From Ignavibacteria bacterium (lineage in GTDB: Bacteria; Bacteroidota; Ignavibacteria; Kapaibacteriales; Kapaibacteriaceae), in assembly GCA_947495975.1 (NCBI GenBank), contig CANMBE010000001.1, forward strand, positions 176,964 through 240,963: DNA of 64,000 nt, given 5' to 3'. How positions within the stretch are numbered: the first letter of the stretch is position 1; each line of letters begins with the position of its first letter. The translations under genes and the position numbers were made by a program. The notes below the pieces were generated by a model. It worked only from the letters and a program-made list of their open reading frames with translations. It had not been told where the DNA came from and searched no databases. This document shows positions 39,144 through 48,199 of the stretch, piece after piece.

Positions 39144-42100
39144 TCAGCGATTGATGATCAATGGAATGGACAGACGCACAAGTTTTGATTCAACGGTAAC
39201 AACGTATGAGCCCGTAGGAATGTTTTCAGGTAGGGCAAATTGTTGTTCGCCATCAGCAACATCACCATTAAAGATTGTGGCAATATGCTGACCTATCAAA
39301 TCGTAGATAATAATACTTGCTCCGCGCAACATTTCAGAATGATAAACTTGCATCCTAACCACTGCACGTTCAGATACCGGATGTGGAAGTACGTCTAGCA
39401 CAAAGACAGAAGATGGTTCAATAGCTTCCTCTTCTACATCTGTTGCAAGTACTACACCGAGAAGTCGAACTTGTTTTGCTGACTGACGCTCATCGTTTGA
39501 GTACACGCGCAATGAACCAGACGTTGTTCCCGCATCAGGACGCTCAAACGCCATCGTAACTACAATAGAATCAGATTTGGCGAGAGTTGTAGGGAGTGGG
39601 ATTGATGTTGATACAACACTAAAGTGTTTGCGCACGGTGAAGATTGCAATACTGTCAACTTTTAGTGGCGCATCTGAAATCGACCTAATGACAAACGTCT
39701 TCTCTTGTCTGCCGGGAGCGGAAAGCTCCCATTTTACACTATCTGTGTTCGTCTGAATCGTTGGCTTTGCCGCCACAGTAAACTGCATCCACGCGCGATT
39801 GCCAAAGTCAGGATTGAAGGTCTTTATCGGCAGCCCACCAGATTTAAAGTTCAGGCTTCCGGTACCAAGTTGACTGCGCAGGTACCAAAGGTCGAGTCCA
39901 TACCCTTCCTTGTTGATAAGCTCAAAATCATAACATCCGGGCTGCAAAACAAAGTCATACGTCAGGGTTTTTTCACTGGCGAGATTTTCGCCAGAGCCAA
40001 TAGTTTCCCCGGTGGTCTTCTTCAACTTCCACACATACTGTTGATCAGCCAACTTGTTTGTGCGGAGCACTATCTGCAAATCATTGTAAAGGATAGGCGG
40101 CATCACAAATTGTGTTTGGCGAGAGTTGTTTGCGGCGTATTGGTCACCACCAAGAACCATAGTTGCTTCGAATGAAGATGGACCAGATGTAGATGGCCAC
40201 GGTGCTTGAGGGAGCAATACTGTATCGCGCTCGAGAAACTTTAAACGTCCAGTCCATGCAAAGGACTTCTTGCCACTACCATTCACTGTGTATTCAATCG
40301 CACATGATGTTAGGTCTGCAGATCCAGTGTTCTGTATGACAATAACGGGCTCGCCACAGATAGGATTGAGCCGACTATAATATTCCCAATTATTCGGCGA
40401 GATGATGTCTATGACAGATGCGTCCGTAACGAAGTTCGGATTACCATATCCAATGAGTTGCGTTGAGACTTCCCACCTACCCCATGCTTCGTTGGCAACT
40501 TCTTTCTTGATGTTGTAATCCACCACTACCGACGTTTTCCCAAGTGCGAACGGTGTTAGTTCAAATTCATAGAGATCAACCGGTGCACCCGGACACCAAC
40601 CAGTTCTATCTATTTGCCACGTGCCCCCTTGAGGAAAGACTGGATTGTCTCCGCATTCTTTCCAAAGAAGCCAACTAAAACGTTCACTGCCGTCAATCGA
40701 GAAGGAGTGCGTGCGTGGGCAGAACTCGGCACAGTTTGTCTCATTACTAAATTCGTGTCCACTCGTTACCGCCTTTAACCGAAATGTTTTTGCTGTTGGG
40801 TTCAATGCAACAGTTATTGGTGCGAGCGCTGTCCCCGCAGTTACAGCCGGGAACGATGCTCCTCTTTCGTATTGCATTTGATCAATCTGAACAACATCAC
40901 GCGTTGGAGTTCCCTTGATGAAGAGAAACGTAACATCAATGAGTTCTTGTTGATTGCCTGCTGAGAGTGTTACGTTATTGCGAAGTAGTGGGGCAAAATC
41001 AGTTACGTCGTATTCCCAACGAAAACCCTTTGGACCAAGGTCAAGTCCTATTCCATAGGGCGTGATGTAGCGACCGATCTCAAAGTCTACAATGGGGTCG
41101 TAATACGGCAACAGTGTTTTCCGGAGCGTCATTTCTGTTGGCACTGTAACTGAGTCTGCTTTGAAGCCCGCTTCATCTAGTGTAAAGAGCTTGCCCGCTT
41201 CTTGCACGAGGAGAGTATCTGTTGGGGTAGAAGGATAATCTGTTGCACCAGTGCGATAGATACGCGGTAGCACCGGAAGCTGGTACATTACAACTGATGT
41301 GCGTCGCGGCTCCGTTGCTACATCTACATCAACTCTTGTTGTTGGTGCAGGCACTGACCCTTTTTCAAAACTTACAAGGGGGCGCGATGTATTTGTTGAT
41401 GTGAGATAGCCAAGTTGGTCGAGCGAGATCTTCTCGCGAGTTGGCAAACCAAAGAGAGCTCCAGTAAAGCCCCCTGAAGATTCATCACGCGTGAATCGTG
41501 GGTCTGTGTCTAGTTCACCGCGATAGTATGCGATGAGCTTTGTGTACATGGGGTGTGAATCTGAGACGCGACGTGTCATCCATGATTTAATCGTGGTCTC
41601 ATCGAGTGCAGTGTTCCACACTTGAATTTCATCTAACGAACCCTCGTACGATCCCGAGCCGCCTGAGCCTATAATGAACTTCGTTATGCCCTTCATCTTT
41701 CTCACCTTGCCATTACCTTCGCTAAAGAGTGCACCGTTGAGATACACTCGCATAACGCCGCCCTTTGTTTTTACGTAGGCCCAATGGTTCCAGCGTCCTT
41801 TATACGATTCAACCACTGCTTGTTTCTCAATGCGGTCTACAGAGCCGTCCGTAGGATCGATTCCCGCGTCCCAATAAATTGATCCATTATCCCACGGAGC
41901 ATGGATGTTAAGGACTCGTCTGCCTTGCGCGTCATATGCCTCTAGTGTGTTATGTGCGCGCGGCATCTTGTTGGGATCGCCCCAACACCAGTATGATATT
42001 GTGATTTCATCGTTGATGATCAAACCGATGTCACCCGGTACATCAATAAGGTCACCAGCAGTGAACGTAAAGACCTTACGAGATCCATCATCGGCAAGAC

Positions 42101-42923
42101 CTTCTGGAGCCGAAGTAGAGCTTATGCCCACTATGGCCGGAGCGCTGTGGCATGAAAGGTCTACAACAAGATCGGACAATCCATCCCATGAAAACGGAGT
42201 TGAGAATGGAATGTGGTTCACACCACTCACAAACGAAAAATTTCTCCGCACAACAGTTGTAAAATTTTCGTTGTCCATCGTTTTGCCGAGAGTGGCACTC
42301 ACCGCACTTTGCATTCGAATTGTAAAGATTGAAACGTTTGGCGCAGCAGCAGCCGTAGTGAGTTTCATACCACTAATTATGCCAGCACTCATTCCTGCTG
42401 CAGTGAGCTCTGAAGCGCGCCATATATACCGAGCACGGCCGCCCTCAGGTCTTAGTATGGCTGAGTTGTTTTGTCCACCGGTACCAACGACAAAAAATTC
42501 TCCTTCTGCTCCTGAGCGGTTTACCGTTGTTGTGCGGTACCGACGTTTATTATTCACAAACGTGGAGCTGTATGGAAATGAGTCGGGTGTTGTGCCGCGC
42601 ACTCTGAAGTTCACTTGCGATAATTTTGTTGAGTCAAACTCACCAGTTGAATCGCGCAGAATGTTGTACGTAAGGTAATCCCACTCACCACACGGTAAAT
42701 TATCTTGTGTTGTTGCAGGGTCGCACTTCAGCGTGTACTGCATCAGAACTTTTTCATAACGACCGGGAGGCGGAAACAACCACGTTCCAGACCGCTTTGT
42801 AATGTCCGAAAACTGCAGAGTTTTGACAACGATTGTATCGCCATCTGCGGCGCAGGCGATTTGCTCAGATGCTGCGCAGAGAAGAATTGTTGCAATCAGA
42901 AGAGATTGGCACGAACGAATCAT
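39144..42923 (-). CDS. Giant secreted PNGase F-like protein with LamG insert and T9SS sorting domain
   Basis: 1259 residues. After a signal peptide comes a PNGase F-type jelly roll (MQYTLKCDPATTQDNLPCGEWDYL near residues 65-85). A LamG/concanavalin-like domain is at about 290-470 (YEGSLDEIQVWNTAL). The second PNGase F half carries GGTWQIDRTGWCPGAPVD near residue 775, the segment that holds active-site residues in PNGase F. An ASH-like domain follows at about 1080-1170, then a T9SS type A sorting domain (LDVLPHPVSERAVVRMQVY ... IPTGSYVVTV). The natural reading is a cell-surface or secreted N-glycanase, or a glycan-binding relative. Activity is unproven, and the LamG insertion between the halves is unusual. 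GAGG precedes the ATG. Confidence 0.8.
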   Translation of the reverse strand: MIRSCQSLLIATILLCAASEQIACAADGDTIVVKTLQFSDITKRSGTWLFPPPGRYEKVLMQYTLKCDPATTQDNLPCGEWDYLTYNILRDSTGEFDSTKLSQVNFRVRGTTPDSFPYSSTFVNNKRRYRTTTVNRSGAEGEFFVVGTGGQNNSAILRPEGGRARYIWRASELTAAGMSAGIISGMKLTTAAAAPNVSIFTIRMQSAVSATLGKTMDNENFTTVVRRNFSFVSGVNHIPFSTPFSWDGLSDLVVDLSCHSAPAIVGISSTSAPEGLADDGSRKVFTFTAGDLIDVPGDIGLIINDEITISYWCWGDPNKMPRAHNTLEAYDAQGRRVLNIHAPWDNGSIYWDAGIDPTDGSVDRIEKQAVVESYKGRWNHWAYVKTKGGVMRVYLNGALFSEGNGKVRKMKGITKFIIGSGGSGSYEGSLDEIQVWNTALDETTIKSWMTRRVSDSHPMYTKLIAYYRGELDTDPRFTRDESSGGFTGALFGLPTREKISLDQLGYLTSTNTSRPLVSFEKGSVPAPTTRVDVDVATEPRRTSVVMYQLPVLPRIYRTGATDYPSTPTDTLLVQEAGKLFTLDEAGFKADSVTVPTEMTLRKTLLPYYDPIVDFEIGRYITPYGIGLDLGPKGFRWEYDVTDFAPLLRNNVTLSAGNQQELIDVTFLFIKGTPTRDVVQIDQMQYERGASFPAVTAGTALAPITVALNPTAKTFRLKAVTSGHEFSNETNCAEFCPRTHSFSIDGSERFSWLLWKECGDNPVFPQGGTWQIDRTGWCPGAPVDLYEFELTPFALGKTSVVVDYNIKKEVANEAWGRWEVSTQLIGYGNPNFVTDASVIDIISPNNWEYYSRLNPICGEPVIVIQNTGSADLTSCAIEYTVNGSGKKSFAWTGRLKFLERDTVLLPQAPWPSTSGPSSFEATMVLGGDQYAANNSRQTQFVMPPILYNDLQIVLRTNKLADQQYVWKLKKTTGETIGSGENLASEKTLTYDFVLQPGCYDFELINKEGYGLDLWYLRSQLGTGSLNFKSGGLPIKTFNPDFGNRAWMQFTVAAKPTIQTNTDSVKWELSAPGRQEKTFVIRSISDAPLKVDSIAIFTVRKHFSVVSTSIPLPTTLAKSDSIVVTMAFERPDAGTTSGSLRVYSNDERQSAKQVRLLGVVLATDVEEEAIEPSSVFVLDVLPHPVSERAVVRMQVYHSEMLRGASIIIYDLIGQHIATIFNGDVADGEQQFALPENIPTGSYVVTVESKLVRLSIPLIINR

Positions 42924-42984
42924 TTTGAACCTCAGAATGGGAATCTGAAGTTACTCAAAATGAGACAACGTTACCACTTAAGGG

Positions 42985-43749
42985 CTAGTGCCTTGCAACT
43001 CCCCCATCCACGTTTATCGTCTGCCCCGTTATGATGCCAGATGCAGGTAGAGCAAGAAATGCAACTACGTTAGCAATATCCTCTGGCTCATCAGCACGAT
43101 GAACGGCTTGTGCTGGAATGATGTGTTCTAACAAGGGGCTCATCATAGATGTGCCACCGGCACTTTGTGTGGCCGTTAGACCAACAGTGATCGTGTTGAC
43201 GGTAATTCCATACTTACCAACTTCGGCAGCGAGCGACCGCGTAAAACCGATGACGCCCATCTTTGCCGTTACATAGTGTGTGAGATACGGAGTACCAAGC
43301 CACACGGTGTCGCTAGAGAATGTAATGATGCGTCCAAAACCTGCGCGTTTCATGTGTGGAAGAACAGCACGAACGGTATGAAAGATTGAGTCAAGCGTAA
43401 TCTCGAGTGTCTTCTTCCATTCAGCAAACGACAATAGTTCAAACGGTTCTTCGCTGTAATGTCCAACGTTGTGAACAAGAATATCAATGCATCCAAAACG
43501 CTCGATGGCTGCGTCAACAACACGAGCAACATCCACTGGGTTGGTCATGTCTGCACGGATACTAATAACCTCGCCACCGAGCTCGAGCACCGCGCGCTCG
43601 GTTTCAATAGCTTCTTCCAAATCAGCGATAATGAGCTTAGCCCCCTCTTCGGCAAGTCGCTCACAAAAGGCTCTGCCATTGCCAATCGCCGCACCGGTTA
43701 CGATAGCTACACGGTCTCGTAAGCCCCGTTCAAAACGTGTTATTTGCAT
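42985..43749 (-). CDS. Short-chain dehydrogenase/reductase
   Basis: 254 residues. Cofactor motif VTGAAIGNGR at 18-27, NVGHYSE in place of the usual NAG, Ser in FSSDTVW and the YVTAK catalytic Tyr/Lys pair, with a C-terminal ITGQTINVDGG. The family reduces ketones or oxidises alcohols with NAD(P). It lies 15 bp after the serine palmitoyltransferase-like gene, so 3-ketosphinganine reduction is an attractive role, but FabG-like activity is equally possible from sequence. Confidence 0.82.
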   Translation of the reverse strand: MQITRFERGLRDRVAIVTGAAIGNGRAFCERLAEEGAKLIIADLEEAIETERAVLELGGEVISIRADMTNPVDVARVVDAAIERFGCIDILVHNVGHYSEEPFELLSFAEWKKTLEITLDSIFHTVRAVLPHMKRAGFGRIITFSSDTVWLGTPYLTHYVTAKMGVIGFTRSLAAEVGKYGITVNTITVGLTATQSAGGTSMMSPLLEHIIPAQAVHRADEPEDIANVVAFLALPASGIITGQTINVDGGVARH

Positions 43750-43764
43750 ACGCTGGTGTGCACC

Positions 43765-44961
43765 TTAGGCAGAAATGAGTCCGAGCTCGATGCCCACTTC
43801 TTGGAATACATTGAGAATTGTGTCGAGATGTTCGTTTTCGTGAGTTGCCATGTAACTGGTACGCATCATCGATAGGTTAGGGGGCACACCTGGCGGCACA
43901 AACGCGTTTACAAAGACGCCCTTGTCATAAAGTTTACGCCAGAAGACAAGTGCAAGCTGTGCATCACCAACGATGATTGGTACAATGCCCGTGCGCGATT
44001 CTATAACGTTGAATCCTAGCTTCGTGAACCCTGCGCGCATTTTATCTGCATTTGCGATAAGCTTATCAATGCGCTCTGGCTCTGCTTCAACAATGTCTAG
44101 CGCAGCAAGGGCTGCAGCAACAGATGCGGGTGTAGGTGAGGCGCTAAAGATAAGAGCAGGAGAGTGGTGCTTGATGTAGTTCGTAATACGCTCGGGTCCG
44201 GCTACAAAACCACCAAGAGACGCAAAGGTCTTTGAGAATGTGCCCATAGTGAGATCGGTGCGGTCTACCACACCAAAGTGCGATGCCGTGCCACGTCCGC
44301 CCACACCAACCACGCCTGTAGCGTGAGCATCATCTACCAAAACACGTGCACCGTACTTATCTGCCACATCTAACATCTGAGGCAGGTTTACAAACTCCCC
44401 GCTCACGGAAAAGACTCCGTCGGTAACGATGAGTTTACCGGCATTCTCTGGAATGCGTTGCAATACGCGTTCGAGATCTTCCATGTCATTGTGCTTATAC
44501 CGAACAAATTCGGCGAAGCCACCCTTGGCCAGCAGCGCACCGCTTATGATGCAGGCGTGATTTTCCTTATCAGAAATCACATAATCGCCTTTTTGAACCA
44601 AGGCTGCGATTACGCCTAGCGCGGTCTGATAGCCCGTAGAAAAAAGAAGTACGTCTTCTGTACCCAGATACGCAGCAAGGCGCTTTTCTAGCTCAACGTG
44701 TAGTTTGATAGTACCAGTGAGATAGCGCGAACCCGAACAGCCAGTCCCATAAAGATCTATGGCATCCTTTGCTGCTTTCTTCACTTTTGGATGCGCCGTT
44801 AGCCCTAAGTAGTTGTTGGATCCTGCCATGATGACCTTGCGGCCTTCAATGGTAACTACTGGACCTTCATTTTCTTCTACGGGGCGGAAGTATGGATAGA
44901 GACCAGCGGCCTTTACCTCATCTGCACGGGTAAACTCAATACACTTCTGAAACAGATCCAC
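43765..44961 (-). CDS. spt: Serine palmitoyltransferase-like alpha-oxoamine synthase (PLP)
   Basis: 398 residues from a GTG at 44961 with GGAG 5 nt upstream. [10 protein letters not shown] near residue 20 is the N-terminal hallmark of bacterial serine palmitoyltransferases of the Bacteroides type. [32 protein letters not shown] and [12 protein letters not shown] (PLP lysine near residue 240) give the fold-type I PLP site. It would condense serine with palmitoyl-CoA to 3-ketosphinganine. 2-amino-3-ketobutyrate CoA ligase is the main alternative. Co-encoded with an SDR. Confidence 0.78.
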   Translation of the reverse strand: MDLFQKCIEFTRADEVKAAGLYPYFRPVEENEGPVVTIEGRKVIMAGSNNYLGLTAHPKVKKAAKDAIDLYGTGCSGSRYLTGTIKLHVELEKRLAAYLGTEDVLLFSTGYQTALGVIAALVQKGDYVISDKENHACIISGALLAKGGFAEFVRYKHNDMEDLERVLQRIPENAGKLIVTDGVFSVSGEFVNLPQMLDVADKYGARVLVDDAHATGVVGVGGRGTASHFGVVDRTDLTMGTFSKTFASLGGFVAGPERITNYIKHHSPALIFSASPTPASVAAALAALDIVEAEPERIDKLIANADKMRAGFTKLGFNVIESRTGIVPIIVGDAQLALVFWRKLYDKGVFVNAFVPPGVPPNLSMMRTSYMATHENEHLDTILNVFQEVGIELGLISA

Positions 44962-45036
44962 AGAAACTCCACATTAGTACAAGGTCCGCTCATGTGACGG
45001 CACGAGATGGCTACAAATATCGGAAAACGTATGGGG

Positions 45037-45531
45037 CTAACGCAGATTGTCGATCTGAACAGGAAACCCAAAGTCAGCCGCTTGCACTGCCTGAATACAT
45101 TCCTGCAGGTCATCCTTGCTCTTACCCGTAACCCGAACCTTGTCGTCCACGACCTGCGCGGTGACCTTCATTTTCTTCTCTTTTACGAGCGTAGTGATCT
45201 TTTTAGCGTCCTCACGGGTCAGTCCTGCCTTGAGCTTAACATTCTGGCGGACACTTTTGCCACTCAGGAGTTCAACCTTTTGCTCATCCATTGCAAGCAC
45301 ACTAATGCCCCTTTTTATCATCTTGTTTTTGATGATTTCTAGTGCCGAAACAACAAAATGTTCCCCTTCTGCACGGATCTGAAACAGCTTATCGTTGCGT
45401 TTAAGCTCAACCTCGCAGTTTGACCCTCGTAGATCATACCGATGATCGATCTCCTTACGGGCCTGGTTAATGGCGTTGTCGGCCTCCTGTAGGTCAACTT
45501 CGCTTATAAAGTCGAATGAAAACGTAGACAT
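45037..45531 (-). CDS. yajQ: YajQ family nucleotide-binding protein
   Basis: 164 residues from the ATG at 45531 (GGAGG 4-5 nt upstream). STFSFDFISEVDLQEADNAINQA and HRYDLRGSNCEVEL open the two tandem ferredoxin-like domains, and LKAGLTREDAKKITTLVKEKK lies in the second. YajQ proteins bind nucleic acids or cyclic di-GMP in some species. It is divergent from the sulP gene. Confidence 0.93.
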   Translation of the reverse strand: MSTFSFDFISEVDLQEADNAINQARKEIDHRYDLRGSNCEVELKRNDKLFQIRAEGEHFVVSALEIIKNKMIKRGISVLAMDEQKVELLSGKSVRQNVKLKAGLTREDAKKITTLVKEKKMKVTAQVVDDKVRVTGKSKDDLQECIQAVQAADFGFPVQIDNLR

Positions 45532-45588
45532 AAATCCTCCTTCTACAAACATACAAGGCAAGGGGCTCGCAGTGTGGCAGCTCTGGCG

Positions 45589-45596
45589 TAGTTTTG
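45589..45596 (+). promoter_or_regulatory. Candidate promoter element TAGTTTTG of sulP
   Basis: Exact TAnnTTTG match, eight bases before the ATG at 45605. No ribosome-binding site is seen, so a leaderless or near-leaderless mRNA is likely. Confidence 0.45.
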
Positions 45597-45604
45597 TATC
45601 TCTT

Positions 45605-47149
45605 ATGAAATACGGCATCACCACCCCCAGCTTTTCAACCGCATCGAAAGACATTCCGGCAGGAATTGTTGTCTTCCTTGTAGCATTACCTTTATGCCTC
45701 GGAATTGCTCTGGCCTCAGGAGCACCATTAATGAGTGGCGTTATCGCCGGCATTATAGGTGGCACTGTTGTTGCCTTTCTATCTGGGTCAGAACTCAGCG
45801 TCAGCGGTCCAGCAGCCGGCCTTGCGATTATCGTTCTGCAGGCCATAGCATCGCTTGGTTCCTTTGAGGTGTTTCTGTGTGCTGTTGTGATTGCTGGACT
45901 GCTTCAGATTGCTTTGGGAGCGCTTCGCGCTGGCATCATTGGCGACTTTGTACCAAACAGCGTTATTCGAGGAATGCTCGCAGCTATTGGTGTGGTTATT
46001 ATCCTCAAACAAATACCCCATGCACTTGGCTGGGACGCTGAGCTATGGGCAGACGAAGAGGTTATTCGTATAAACCATCACGGGCCGCTCGACAATATCT
46101 GGCATGTGTTTGAGCATATCAGCGGAGGGGCCGTCATCATTTCCGCCGTCTGCCTAGCTCTCTTAGTGTTGTGGGATAGACCATTCATCAAGAAGTTTCG
46201 CTTGACAGCGTTGATTCCCGGACCTCTGGTAGCTGTTATCATTGGTACCATTATCAATGAGATTTTCCTTGCTGTTGGCGCACCATTTGCCCTCGTTCCT
46301 GGTGGAGGTCACCTTGTGCAGCTACCGATTGGTGCAGCTCTTCTCTCTACAATTGTACTACCTGATTTTTCACAGCTCTTCCGGAGTGATGTATTCATCG
46401 CGGCCGTTACCATTGCGTTAGTTGGCAGCGTAGAGACACTATTGTCTATTGAAGCAACGGACAGACTCGATCCTGAAAAACGAATTTCTAACACGAACAA
46501 GGAACTTGTTGCGCAAGGCATAGGCAATACGTTATCTGGGCTCGTTGGCGGACTTCCCATTACATCAGTGATCGTTCGATCAAGCACAAACGTCTATGCA
46601 GGCGGCAGAACGCGTCTAGCATCACTCACTCATGGAGCCATGCTCCTGATCTGCGTTCTTCTGATTCCAACAATGTTAAACCACATTCCTCTTGCAGCCC
46701 TTGCGGCAATATTGATCAGTGTTGGATACAAGCTTACATCAACATCTGTGTTCAAGGACATGTGGTCTCAAGGCTTAGAGCAGTTCTTCCTCTTCATCGT
46801 TACGCTCGTTGCAATTGTTTACACAGACCTGCTGTTTGGAATTGGAATTGGTCTTGCAGTAGGCGCCGTCTTCATTCTACGCACGAACATTCATAAAAGC
46901 GTTTCACTTGTGAACGATGGAAGTCTGTACCTCATAAGTTTTAACAAGGACATGTCCTTTGTGAACAAGGCCGAATTGAAACAACATTTGCGCAGTATAC
47001 CAGATGATGCGAAGCTCATTATTGATGGCACAAAGGTGTACTTCATAGACTATGACATCTACGAGCAGATTAAAGAGTTTGCAGATGGAGCCTCGTTCCG
47101 AAACATCACGATTGATTATAGACACATATTTGGCAAAGGCCGAAAATAA
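45605..47149 (+). CDS. SulP-family anion (bicarbonate/sulfate) transporter
   Basis: 514 residues from the ATG at 45605. SulP marks: DIPAGIVVFLVALPLCLGIALASGAP near the N-terminus, SGPAAGLAIIV, about 12-14 membrane helices with a SIEATDRLDPEKR loop, and a C-terminal STAS domain (last 100 residues, with LIIDGTKVYFIDYDIYEQI). It is followed 12 bp later by a beta-carbonic anhydrase, which makes bicarbonate the likely substrate, as in BicA-type systems; sulfate cannot be ruled out. Confidence 0.9.
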   Translation: MKYGITTPSFSTASKDIPAGIVVFLVALPLCLGIALASGAPLMSGVIAGIIGGTVVAFLSGSELSVSGPAAGLAIIVLQAIASLGSFEVFLCAVVIAGLLQIALGALRAGIIGDFVPNSVIRGMLAAIGVVIILKQIPHALGWDAELWADEEVIRINHHGPLDNIWHVFEHISGGAVIISAVCLALLVLWDRPFIKKFRLTALIPGPLVAVIIGTIINEIFLAVGAPFALVPGGGHLVQLPIGAALLSTIVLPDFSQLFRSDVFIAAVTIALVGSVETLLSIEATDRLDPEKRISNTNKELVAQGIGNTLSGLVGGLPITSVIVRSSTNVYAGGRTRLASLTHGAMLLICVLLIPTMLNHIPLAALAAILISVGYKLTSTSVFKDMWSQGLEQFFLFIVTLVAIVYTDLLFGIGIGLAVGAVFILRTNIHKSVSLVNDGSLYLISFNKDMSFVNKAELKQHLRSIPDDAKLIIDGTKVYFIDYDIYEQIKEFADGASFRNITIDYRHIFGKGRK

Positions 47150-47161
47150 CGCGGAGCACAC

Positions 47162-47803
47162 TTGGAATCTTACAAGCGCCTGCTGCTGAATAACAAGGCC
47201 TTTGTTCAGGAGAAACTGAACTTCCGTGAAGATTATTTTGAGCGCATGGTAGACGAGCAACATCCAGATTTTCTGTGGATTGGTTGCTCCGATAGTAGAA
47301 TACCAGCCGAAGTGGTAACGGGGTCCGAACCTGGAGAATTGTTTGTGCACAGGAACGTTGCAAATCTTGTGGTGCACACGGATTTCAATATTCTAAGCGT
47401 ATTGCAGTATGCTGTTACCGTTCTAAAGGTTCACCACATTATAGTTTGTGGACACTACGGATGCGGGGGTATCAAGACAGCTCTCACACGGAAGGACGTT
47501 GGTCTCATCAATCCATGGCTGAGACAGGTCAAGGACGTGTACCGGGTTCATGAAGCTGAACTCGAAGCCATTAACGACGAGAAAACTCGCTTTGATCGAC
47601 TTGTTGAGCTAAATGTCGTTGAGCAAGTAAGTCACATTGCCGAAATTTCCTTCGTCCAAAAGGCATGGCAAAATGAGCGTAGACCTACACTCCACGGATG
47701 GGTGTATGACCTTCATACGGGATTGATCAAAGAGCTGACTAAGATTGATCCAGGAAGTCATCCTGATGACATCTACATGTATCAATTTGAAGATAATGTT
47801 TGA
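47162..47803 (+). CDS. can: Beta-class carbonic anhydrase
   Basis: 213 residues from a TTG at 47162 preceded by GGAG at 5 nt. Zinc ligands Cys42 ([10 protein letters not shown], with the Asp44-Arg46 dyad), His98 and Cys101 (VCGHYGCGG) are intact. It interconverts carbon dioxide and bicarbonate in the cytoplasm. The pairing with the SulP gene suggests that one imports bicarbonate and the other equilibrates it with CO2. Confidence 0.94.
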   Translation: MESYKRLLLNNKAFVQEKLNFREDYFERMVDEQHPDFLWIGCSDSRIPAEVVTGSEPGELFVHRNVANLVVHTDFNILSVLQYAVTVLKVHHIIVCGHYGCGGIKTALTRKDVGLINPWLRQVKDVYRVHEAELEAINDEKTRFDRLVELNVVEQVSHIAEISFVQKAWQNERRPTLHGWVYDLHTGLIKELTKIDPGSHPDDIYMYQFEDNV

Positions 47804-47805
47804 TC

Positions 47806-48073
47806 GCAAAGAATGCTGCTCCACAAGATCTCGTCAATGCTGAACAATATTCTGTTGATGAAGGGGCTCATCGGGTTACACTTTTAAATCTCTTCGGCAA
47901 TCAAAAGGACCTCATTGTAGTCCACAATATGGGGCGTAGTTGTGTCTACTGCTGCTGCACAACGTGAGTTTGCAGAGAGCAGAGATTTCTTCTCATTTTT
48001 TGCAGGCCTAGAAAAGAGCAAGAAGCTTCATACACTGTTAAAAAGCTCAATCGTTCTCATCGTTGTTTGGTGA
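47806..48073 (+). pseudogene. Remnant of a DUF899 thioredoxin-like gene
   Basis: The frame from 47806 reads ... TLLNLFGNQKDLIVVHNMGR SCVYC and stops at 47965-47967. A second frame from 47960 gives QREFAESRDFF and continues to a stop at 48071. In intact DUF899 proteins a FGDRDELIVVHNMG...CxYC block is followed by a V-S...FAESRGW block, so the two pieces are parts of one gene with the N-terminus, the region after the Cys pair and the C-terminus lost. A further 49-codon frame without a start (48042-48188, ending in VTITLRRR) is unassigned. The interval 47804-48199 would otherwise be blank. Confidence 0.75.
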
Positions 48074-48199
48074 GTTAAAGCGAAAGCGAAACAAGGTGCT
48101 GCCATTTATAGCAAACAAGCAATTCTATTATTGGGCATCTATACCAAAGTTGTGCGCCCGCGTAACGATTACTTTGCGCAGGCGCTAGACTGATCGGAA

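Noticed and set aside
41905..42678. 257-codon plus-strand frame
   Set aside because: Fully antisense to the PNGase F-like gene, low-complexity composition, no ribosome-binding site.
48042..48188. Independent small gene ending in VTITLRRR
   Set aside because: The frame has an upstream stop and no start codon, and it overlaps the DUF899 remnant; treated as part of the decayed interval.
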